Position numbers and translations under genes: made by a program. Shown here one piece after another: positions 1 through 5,289 of a stretch of 12,791 nucleotides of DNA (position 1 is the stretch's first letter; the number at the start of each line of letters is the position of its first letter). This DNA is from Vulcanimicrobiota bacterium. GTDB taxonomy: Bacteria; Vulcanimicrobiota; Vulcanimicrobiia; Eremiobacterales; Eremiobacteraceae. Under the pieces are notes generated by a model. That model made no database searches. It saw only the letters and a program-made list of their open reading frames with translations, and had not been told where the DNA came from. Where the stretch lies: assembly GCA_019232725.1 (NCBI GenBank), contig JAFANK010000143.1, forward strand, positions 1 to 12,791, given 5' to 3'.

Positions 1-203
1 CGTACAAGGCCTTCGCCCGCGAGCTGAGCGAGCGCCTCACGAATCGGACTGCGGCTCACGCCCAGTTCTCCAGCCAAGGCGAGTTCGTTCAACCGCTCCC
101 CGGGCTCGATGGTGCCTTGTTCGATGCGTTTTCTGAGGTAGCTAGCAACGCGTTTTGACGTGGATGCCCGCTCCAAGGTTTGGGGCTGGATCTGTTTCTG
201 CAT
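1..203 (-). CDS. GntR-family transcriptional regulator, N-terminal part (cut by window edge)
   Basis: The reading frame from the ATG at 203 runs off the left edge, giving 67 residues. It starts MQKQIQPQTLERAS and continues into a typical GntR winged helix: VASYLRKRIEQGTIEPGERL (helix 1 and turn), then NELALAGELGVSRSPIREAL, the GntR recognition-helix signature, then the start of the wing (GEGLV). The family is a DNA-binding domain joined to an effector domain. The shape of this N-terminus suits the FadR/FCD or VanR branch, but the effector domain lies outside the window, so the ligand is unknown. No Shine-Dalgarno sequence precedes the ATG; that place is taken by overlapping inverted repeats (202-228), which suggests autoregulation. 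It follows the membrane-protein gene at 274-1203 on the same strand with a 70-bp gap. The GntR family is secure, the subfamily is inferred. Confidence 0.9.
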   Translation of the reverse strand, partial: MQKQIQPQTLERASTSKRVASYLRKRIEQGTIEPGERLNELALAGELGVSRSPIREALAQLAGEGLV

Positions 204-228
204 GGATTGTCGATTGTCGACAATCCAT
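202..228. promoter_or_regulatory. Overlapping dyads, probable GntR operator
   Basis: GATTGTC occurs twice in tandem (205-211 and 212-218) and is followed by its reverse complement GACAATC (219-225). This gives a contiguous 14-bp perfect palindrome, GATTGTCGACAATC (212-225), with core TTGTCGACAA. It also gives a wider inverted repeat, ATGGATTGTC (202-211) with GACAATCCAT (219-228), separated by 7 bp. The block abuts and slightly overlaps the start codon of the GntR gene on the minus strand. A TTGTnnACAA-like core is in keeping with operators of FadR-type GntR proteins. Autoregulation is inferred from position. Confidence 0.65.
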
Positions 229-273
229 CGTAAACCCTTTTGGTGTAGGGCGGCGAGCGGTATTCGCCTATAG

Positions 274-1203
274 TTAATCGTAGCGCAGATTGAAGGCCGG
301 CTTTACGTAGTACAGCCGCAGGCGTAGCCCTCCGAGGAACCCTTCGAAGCCAAGCGTGTCGCGCACGAGTAGGCGGGGTTGCACCACGTTGGCCGGCAGG
401 TCGAAGACGATCGTCTCGGTCTCTCCAGCGCCGAGGATCTTGTGGCAGTGCGACCGCGTGGAGTGCAGCGTACGGTCGATCGCGATCTGGCCTGGATGCG
501 AATAGGTGTAGTTCGTGCCGTCATAGTCGATTGCATAAACGGCGTCGTTGCTCCAGTCAAAGCGCCCCCACCAGGGCGCCTCCATGTCGGCGGTCACGAT
601 GTAGAATGTGCCCTGCGCAATAGCAGCGTGGGGACCTCTTCCGATTGTTTTGACTCTGCGGACGTTGCTGACGGCAAAACAGTACTCGTCCCAGCAGTAG
701 CTATTGCCCAGGCCGTACGGATGCAGCGGCTGCGCGAGCATCGCCACGCTTGCCAAGATGAAGAAGACCGCCAGGCCGATCGCCGCAATACGCAGCGCTG
801 GACGCACGGAATCGAGGAAGCGCCAACCGGTGAAGCTGAGCCAGCGCAGAGCTTGGCTCACGATCCAATCCAAGGTGACGCCGGCATAGACGGCGAGTAT
901 CGGCGCGAGCGCCAGCGTCCAGGCGAATGCCTTCGTCGGAAATCCTGAACTGGCACACCAGGCGACCTCGGAGCTGGGTACGAGTTGCACATGAAGCAGC
1001 AGCGCCAATGGAACCCACGCAGCGAGGATAAGCGCTACTCGCCATGCACCTCGAGGGAAGACAAAACCCAGTACGGCACCCATGAGCAGCCCAAGCAGCA
1101 GCGCAGCATCACCTTCATGCCAATGAATCGCGAGCAGGCCACAGGCAATGGAGACGGCGGCTGCAGCTCCCAGAGCAAGCAGATCCGTGGTCTTGGTGCC
1201 CAT
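274..1203 (-). CDS. Five-TM membrane protein with cysteine-bearing extracytoplasmic domain, function unknown
   Basis: I do not recognise a named family for this 309-residue protein. Hydrophobic segments lie at about 7-27, 32-49, 53-72, 93-115 and 138-157. Arginines cluster in the loops after TM2 (PRGAWR) and between TM4 and TM5 (R120, R128, R134, R138). By the positive-inside rule this puts the N-terminus inside and the 150-residue C-terminus (158-309) outside. That domain looks like a beta-sandwich: it has FYIVTADM, DGTNYTYS and an AGETETIVFDLP stretch reminiscent of DUF4352-type domains (weak inference). It carries C170 and C175 (CWDEYC) and C253 (SHCHK); C83 lies in the outer TM3-TM4 loop. 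The gene starts 40 bp after the stop of the exported thioredoxin gene, so the cysteines may be its substrate or partner. No Shine-Dalgarno is seen; a perfect inverted repeat sits just upstream. Confidence 0.8.
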   Translation of the reverse strand: MGTKTTDLLALGAAAAVSIACGLLAIHWHEGDAALLLGLLMGAVLGFVFPRGAWRVALILAAWVPLALLLHVQLVPSSEVAWCASSGFPTKAFAWTLALAPILAVYAGVTLDWIVSQALRWLSFTGWRFLDSVRPALRIAAIGLAVFFILASVAMLAQPLHPYGLGNSYCWDEYCFAVSNVRRVKTIGRGPHAAIAQGTFYIVTADMEAPWWGRFDWSNDAVYAIDYDGTNYTYSHPGQIAIDRTLHSTRSHCHKILGAGETETIVFDLPANVVQPRLLVRDTLGFEGFLGGLRLRLYYVKPAFNLRYD

Positions 1204-1213
1204 GGCTGCGTGC

Positions 1214-1232
1214 TACTTTGCGGCGCAAAGTA
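1214..1232. promoter_or_regulatory. Perfect 8-bp inverted repeat in the 40-bp gap between two genes
   Basis: TACTTTGC (1214-1221), spacer GGC, GCAAAGTA (1225-1232). The dyad lies 10 bp upstream of the start codon of the membrane-protein gene on the minus strand and 11 bp past the thioredoxin stop. No T-run follows on the minus strand, so it is not a classic terminator. It is either an operator for a second promoter inside the operon or a small hairpin over the translation start region. The regulator is unknown. Confidence 0.5.
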
Positions 1233-1243
1233 ATTCCTGCTGA

Positions 1244-1756
1244 CTACTTCTCTTTGAGCAATTGCTGGACGGTGTCATCCACCACCTGGTCTTGAGAGTC
1301 GCCGACCACTGTGTGGCGTAGGGCCCCGGCACGATCGAAGATGAGCTGCGTCGGCCACGCACTAATGCCGCAGAGATTCCACAGTTTGAAGTCGTTGTCT
1401 ATGGCGACTGGCCAGACAACGCCCTGTTCCTTCAGCGACGCGATGACGTTGTCGCGATCGCGCTCCACCGCCGTCTCCGGGCTGTGGACGCCCAAAATGA
1501 TCAGGTCGTTCCGAGACACCTTGCGGTAGAGGGCACGCAGATTCGGTTCGATGTTCTGGCAATTGATGCAACCGAACGTGTAGAAGTCGACGATCACCAC
1601 TTTTCCTCGCACGAGGTTAGCCGTGGGCGTGGCGTTGAGCCACTCATGCGCCCCGAGAATTGTGTCGATGGTGAGCGCGCCAGCCTGGGCCGGCGACCGT
1701 ACCGCTGTGGAGAAGGCCATGGCCACGACCAATAAGACGCACAAAATCGTTCGCAT
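1244..1756 (-). CDS. Exported thioredoxin-like protein (TlpA/DipZ-type redoxin)
   Basis: This 170-residue protein has a cleavable signal peptide (hydrophobic 4-17, probable cut near AQAGA, 23-27). The mature part is a single thioredoxin fold: VVIVDFYTFGCINC with the CxxC active site at 63-66, LGVHSPE at 89-95, VAIDNDFKLWN at 117-127 and the cis-proline in SAWPTQ (P135). The LGVHSPE and IDND..W motifs are typical of the C-terminal thioredoxin domain of DipZ (CcdA-TlpA fusions), but no CcdA membrane domain is attached or seen nearby. The likely role is thiol-disulfide exchange outside the cytoplasmic membrane; substrates are unknown. An extra cysteine, C129, lies just before the cis-Pro loop. 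A strong Shine-Dalgarno (GAGGTG, 1769-1764, 7-nt spacing) fixes the start. It lies 48 bp after comEA and 40 bp before the membrane protein, probably in one operon. Confidence 0.88.
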   Translation of the reverse strand: MRTILCVLLVVAMAFSTAVRSPAQAGALTIDTILGAHEWLNATPTANLVRGKVVIVDFYTFGCINCQNIEPNLRALYRKVSRNDLIILGVHSPETAVERDRDNVIASLKEQGVVWPVAIDNDFKLWNLCGISAWPTQLIFDRAGALRHTVVGDSQDQVVDDTVQQLLKEK

Positions 1757-1804
1757 AGGATTTCACCTCGCTACGGTTCATACGCATGCGCCGACCTATG
1801 TGGA

Positions 1805-2488
1805 TTACAATCGGATATACGGAGCCATGCGGTCGAACTTCGATGGGCCAATGCCGGACACGTTTTGCAAGTCATCCACCGTCTGGAAAGGGCCGTTGGC
1901 CGTTCGATATTCCACGATCCGCCGCGCCAGGCCCGGGCCCACGCCCGGCAGTTGGGTCAGCTCTGTTTCGGTAGCCGTGTTGATATCGAGCGTCTGGCCC
2001 GGCTGCAGCTTGTGGCTGGAGCGACTGCTCCCGTGTCGAGCGCGATGTGTTGCTGCTGTATCTGAAGAGATCGCTTCTTGGCCGAAAGATGCAGCGAGTA
2101 CTTGGCCCTTCCTTGGTACATCGATTTTCATGGCATCCGTAAGCGTCTGCGCAAGGTTGAGTTGCTCCAGATCGGCGTTGCCAAGCGCGCCACCGGCGCG
2201 GTCGATCGCATCGTTCACGCGAAGGCCCGCGGTGAACGTATAGACCCCGGGGCGGCGAACCGCACCGCACACATACACGGCGAGCATTGTCGGCGATGCA
2301 AAAGCGGAGGGCGGCGCAGTTGGACTTTGCGCGGCCAGTAGCGCTGTTGGCACGGTCGCTTGCGACACGGAACCAACGTTGGAAGCCGGGCCGTTGCTGG
2401 GACGCGCAACCACGAATCCTAAGAGCAGAATGGCGACAGCGCCGGAGAGCCACCATCGAAGGTGTTTTGCGTTGTGCATAGCGGCCAC
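1805..2488 (-). CDS. comEA: ComEA competence protein (SLBB + helix-hairpin-helix DNA receptor)
   Basis: ComEA is the membrane-anchored receptor that binds incoming double-stranded DNA during natural transformation and hands it to ComEC. The order here is canonical: a TM anchor at about 11-28, a low-complexity Ala/Pro/Ser linker (30-67), an SLBB domain with VYVCGAVRRPGVYTF (71-85) and NDAIDRAGGA, a second linker (about 130-160), and the ComEA-type helix-hairpin-helix domain starting LDINTATETELTQLPGVGPG. That last domain has two hairpins, PGVGPG (181-186) and SGIGPS (211-216). Its length of 227 residues is normal. The start used is GTG 2488; ATG 2479 three codons later is an equally good start, and neither has a Shine-Dalgarno. 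It follows the GNAT gene by 63 bp and precedes the thioredoxin gene by 48 bp. Its partner comEC is on the other strand at 9554. Confidence 0.95.
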   Translation of the reverse strand: MAAMHNAKHLRWWLSGAVAILLLGFVVARPSNGPASNVGSVSQATVPTALLAAQSPTAPPSAFASPTMLAVYVCGAVRRPGVYTFTAGLRVNDAIDRAGGALGNADLEQLNLAQTLTDAMKIDVPRKGQVLAASFGQEAISSDTAATHRARHGSSRSSHKLQPGQTLDINTATETELTQLPGVGPGLARRIVEYRTANGPFQTVDDLQNVSGIGPSKFDRMAPYIRL

Positions 2489-2551
2489 ATCACGCGAGAC
2501 GCTCTATTGGTCAAGCGCGACGCACCATGGTGTGCAGCGCCAGGCCACAAG

Positions 2552-3079
2552 TTACAACGAACGCCGCAGGCGGATAAAAAGGCTTTCGCGGGCGCCAAGC
2601 CATTGGCGCCACCGCCGCATTTCCACAAAACCGCAACGCTTCCAAAAACGCAGGCCGGGCTCGTTTTGCTCGACCACGTTGAGTTGAAGCTCTCGCGCGC
2701 CATTCGCTGCCGCGGCGAGCGCAAACCGCTCAACAACTTCTCTCCCTATCCCTGCGTTGCGTGCGGTGGGTGAGAACAAGAGCAAGCCGATATACCACAC
2801 CCCGCGCTCGGGGTAGTCGACAAAGGCGTCGAGCACGCCAACGAGCGGGGCGCTGTCTTTCAGCGCGATGCCCAGCAGCATCTTATTGTCTGGGCTGCTT
2901 CCGGCTTCGGGCCCCGCATAAAAGACTGCCTGGGCTTCTGCCGGCCCAGGCGGATGCCCGAGGACAAGTTCGTGGTAGTCGACGCACTCCTCGAGCAAGG
3001 CCTGCAGTGCCGGCCCATCGTCACTCGTGAGCTCATGTGCAGTGAACAGGGTACCCGCAAGCGTGGTCAGATGCATCAT
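2552..3079 (-). CDS. GNAT-family N-acetyltransferase
   Basis: A 175-residue acetyltransferase of the GNAT fold, using acetyl-CoA to acetylate an unknown amine. Visible are an N-terminal LTSDDGPALQALLEECVDYHEL helix region, the central strand GVLDAFVDYPERGVWYIGLLLFSP, the acetyl-CoA pyrophosphate-binding loop RNAGIG (107-112, matching R/Q-x-x-G-x-G) and the C-terminal LQLNVVEQNEPGLRFWKRCGF segment (motif B, with the usual asparagine and FWKRCGF). I chose the ATG at 3079 (MMHLTTLAG). An in-frame GTG at 3136 would add 19 residues of non-conserved sequence (MGKDNHTYC) running into the divergent promoter region. It is the first gene of the minus-strand run and is divergent from the DUF1330 gene. 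Nothing in the sequence identifies the substrate or links it to competence. Confidence 0.88.
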   Translation of the reverse strand: MMHLTTLAGTLFTAHELTSDDGPALQALLEECVDYHELVLGHPPGPAEAQAVFYAGPEAGSSPDNKMLLGIALKDSAPLVGVLDAFVDYPERGVWYIGLLLFSPTARNAGIGREVVERFALAAAANGARELQLNVVEQNEPGLRFWKRCGFVEMRRWRQWLGARESLFIRLRRSL

Positions 3080-3144
3080 CGATCTTGTCAAAGAGTTTCC
3101 CCGGCCGGTGCAGTACGTGTGGTTGTCTTTACCCACGTCAGCAC

Positions 3145-3149
3145 AGGTG
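3145..3149 (+). promoter_or_regulatory. Ribosome-binding site that fixes the DUF1330 start
   Basis: AGGTG lies 7 nt before the ATG at 3157. The frame stays open upstream to an ATG at 3085, but the extra 24 residues (MSKSFPGRCSTCG...) are not family-like, so 3157 is the better start. Confidence 0.7.
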
Positions 3150-3156
3150 CAATACT

Positions 3157-3450
3157 ATGCCAGCCTATCTCATCGCATGCGTCGAGTGGCACAACAACGA
3201 GGCCATCGAGAAGTACGGGGGGATCACCCGAGAGTCGCTTCGCCCGTATGGCGGCAGATATCTCGTGCGCGGCAGCCCGCGTGCGCAGATCGAAGGTGAA
3301 CACCCGCCCAAACGTCTTGCGGTCGTGGAATTTCCAACGGCAGCAGCAGCTGAGGAATGGGCGAAATGCGACGCGTACGCGCCGGCGCGAGAGATCCGCG
3401 CACAGCATGCGACCACGCATTGGATCGTGGTCATGGAGGGCATACCGTGA
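3157..3450 (+). CDS. DUF1330 domain protein
   Basis: This small cytoplasmic protein of 97 residues starts MPAYLIACVEWHNNEAIEKY. It shows the DUF1330 pattern (dimeric alpha/beta-barrel, ferredoxin-like fold): an opening strand, YGGRYLVRGSPRAQIEG (strand and turn), the conserved KRLAVVEFPTAAAAEEW and a final strand WIVVMEGI. The biochemical function of the family is not established. A good Shine-Dalgarno (AGGTG) precedes it. Its TGA stop overlaps the GTG start of the next gene in a GTGA, so the two are almost certainly co-transcribed and translationally coupled. It is divergent from the GNAT gene across a 77-bp spacer that must hold both promoters; I see no convincing -35/-10 pair there. Confidence 0.88.
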   Translation: MPAYLIACVEWHNNEAIEKYGGITRESLRPYGGRYLVRGSPRAQIEGEHPPKRLAVVEFPTAAAAEEWAKCDAYAPAREIRAQHATTHWIVVMEGIP

Positions 3451-5186
3451 ACGTCGCCAGCCGGTTGAGTATTGCGGCCACCGTTTTGACGTTGACCGGA
3501 GCGTCGACGCTGCAAGCAGCGCCAACAGATCAAGCCCAAGCACTGCAGGCGCTCGCCCACCGCTATTATGCGTTTGCACAAAGCGCGAACCCGATCGGCG
3601 AAACCGATTCCGGTCTCCACACAGCAGATGGCAAACTTGCAGATTTCTCACCTGCGGCGCAGGCCCGCTATGGGCGCCAACTTCGGGCGTTCCGCGATGA
3701 GCTTGCCGCCTTGGCCCCAGGCGGCGCTTCTGTGCACGATCGCGTCGACTATCTCTTGGTACGCGCCGACATGGAAGGCGACTGGTGGACACGGACTTAT
3801 CTCAAATCTCTACAGCGAGATCCAACCGTTTATGAGAGCGAATGCTCGAACGGCATCTTCTCACTGCTTAAAAAGAAATTCGCCGACAACACCGTGCGCG
3901 CGGCCGATGCCACCGCTCGGCTACAAGCGTGCCCTGCGGTTCTCAAACAGGGCGAAGCCAATCTCACTGATGCGGTCCGCGAATTTGGCGTCGTCGCCTC
4001 CCAGGACATCGCGCAAGGTGACGCGCTCTACACGACAAGCTTGCAAAGCCTGACCACAGGCGTCTCAAGCGCCGAACGTGACCAGCTCTATGCCACCCGA
4101 GACAAGGCGCTCGCCGCGCTGCACGACTACAAACGCTGGGTGGATGCGAATCTCCCGCGCTGGCACTCGGGCGGGTTTGCGGTCGGCAAGGAGCAGTACG
4201 ACTGGATGCTGCGCCGCGTGCTGTTACTGCCGTACACGTCAGATGATCTATTGCAGCTCGCGCACATCGAGCTTGCGCGCGATCGGGCCCTCGACGCCTG
4301 GGAGCGTGACCGGCAGACCTATGCACCCGGAACGACAAAAAGCCAGCCGACGTTCACCGACAAGGAATCGTTCCTGCGATATTACGAGGACCAGACTGCA
4401 CTGTTACGATCATTTGTGACGACCCACCACATCGTCACGATACCATCGTATGTGGGCAACTTCCGCATCGTTGAGTTGCCAAGCGCGCTGGCAGCAGTCA
4501 ACCCAGGCGGCTTCATGAACGCGCCTGGCGTGTATGACAAAGATCCGACAGGTTTCTATTTCGTCCCAGACTACGATCCAACGAACACGATCTTCTTCGC
4601 GGCGCAAGCGCGCCAGTCGGTACTTCCGGTGCTTGCCCACGAAGGTATTCCCGGACACTTCCTGCAGCTGTCGATCGCGAACCACAACGCGGACTACATC
4701 CGCCGGATGCATGGCGACGGTGTGTTCATCGAAGGTTGGGCGTTCTACGGCGAGGAGATGCTGATGCGCACCGGCCTGTATTTGTCAGATCCCGCGGCTC
4801 GGCTCCAGGTCATCCATCTCATGCGCCACCGTGCGACCCGCATCATGGTGGACGTCAATCTGGCAACGGGCACGATGACGTTGCCGCAAGCAATCTCGTT
4901 TTTCGCCAAGACCGCGGGCATCGACCACGACACCGCCTACGGTGAAGGAACGCGTTTTGCGGAGGGCCCCGGTCAGGCCATCGACTATCTCACGGGCAAG
5001 ACGCAGATCGAAACGCTCATCGGCCATGCGCGCGACGCCATGGGCTCCAGTTATTCACTGCAAGCTTTCCATGACCGGCTCTTGAGCTATGGTTCAGTCC
5101 CCCTGTCGTGCATTGCATGGGAGTGGTTCGGCGATACCAGCTGGATCGACAAAGTACAAGAGCCCATCGCGCCGGTTTCAATGTAG
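3447..5186 (+). CDS. Secreted DUF885 family protein (HExxxH metallo-hydrolase)
   Basis: With the GTG start at 3447 this is 579 residues and opens with a signal peptide (MNVASRLSIAATVLTLTGASTLQA, likely cut after residue 24-25), so it acts outside the cytoplasm. DUF885 proteins are predicted zinc metallopeptidases. The signature is intact: HEGIPGH at 398-404 (HExxxH), the downstream EGWAFYGEE (429-437) that supplies a further acidic ligand, and the family C-terminal block GPGQAIDYLTGKTQIETL. The DWWTRTYLK and YESECSNGIFSLLKK segments of the N-terminal half are also family-like. The substrate is unknown. The start is set by a strong Shine-Dalgarno (GGAGGG, 3435-3440, 6-nt spacing) and the GTGA overlap with the DUF1330 stop. 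An earlier in-frame ATG at 3357 lies inside the upstream gene and would remove the signal peptide from the N-terminus. Its length is usual for the family. Confidence 0.92.
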   Translation: MNVASRLSIAATVLTLTGASTLQAAPTDQAQALQALAHRYYAFAQSANPIGETDSGLHTADGKLADFSPAAQARYGRQLRAFRDELAALAPGGASVHDRVDYLLVRADMEGDWWTRTYLKSLQRDPTVYESECSNGIFSLLKKKFADNTVRAADATARLQACPAVLKQGEANLTDAVREFGVVASQDIAQGDALYTTSLQSLTTGVSSAERDQLYATRDKALAALHDYKRWVDANLPRWHSGGFAVGKEQYDWMLRRVLLLPYTSDDLLQLAHIELARDRALDAWERDRQTYAPGTTKSQPTFTDKESFLRYYEDQTALLRSFVTTHHIVTIPSYVGNFRIVELPSALAAVNPGGFMNAPGVYDKDPTGFYFVPDYDPTNTIFFAAQARQSVLPVLAHEGIPGHFLQLSIANHNADYIRRMHGDGVFIEGWAFYGEEMLMRTGLYLSDPAARLQVIHLMRHRATRIMVDVNLATGTMTLPQAISFFAKTAGIDHDTAYGEGTRFAEGPGQAIDYLTGKTQIETLIGHARDAMGSSYSLQAFHDRLLSYGSVPLSCIAWEWFGDTSWIDKVQEPIAPVSM

Positions 5187-5209
5187 GGGCTACACCACAG
5201 GTTCTGAGT

Positions 5210-5232
5210 CGGCGATAGAAGCGCCGCGTTTT
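5210..5232 (+). terminator. Weak rho-independent terminator candidate after the DUF885 gene
   Basis: CGGCG (5210-5214), loop ATAGAAG, CGCCG (5222-5226), then CG and a TTTTGTTGT tract. The stem is short (5 bp) but all G-C and is followed by a T-rich run. It lies 24 bp beyond the DUF885 stop. Confidence 0.4.
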
Positions 5233-5243
5233 GTTGTCTGATT

Positions 5244-5263
5244 GCCGGGCCCCAGGGCTCGGC
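5244..5263. repeat. GC-rich dyad upstream of the leuS promoter
   Basis: GCCGGGC (5244-5250), loop CCCAGG, GCTCGGC (5257-5263): a 7-bp stem with one G-T wobble. It lies upstream of the leuS -10 box and has no T-run. It is either a second part of the upstream gene's 3' end or an incidental GC-rich fold. Confidence 0.3.
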
Positions 5264-5273
5264 GAACGCTCTA

Positions 5274-5282
5274 TGGTACAAT
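5274..5282 (+). promoter_or_regulatory. Extended -10 promoter of leuS
   Basis: TGG followed by TACAAT (5277-5282) matches an extended -10 element (TGn-TANAAT, 5/6 in the hexamer). No -35 hexamer is seen at the usual distance, as is common for extended -10 promoters. A start point 7-8 bp downstream falls at about 5289-5290, exactly on the A of the leuS ATG. Confidence 0.5.
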
Positions 5283-5289
5283 ACGGTGC

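Noticed and set aside
252..268. GGCGA...TCGCC stem after the membrane-protein gene
   Set aside because: Only 5 bp and not followed by a T-run on the minus strand, so not called as a terminator.
5242..5289. Upstream TTG start for leuS
   Set aside because: Adds 16 Arg-rich residues absent from LeuRS proteins and would require transcription from before the clear -10 box.
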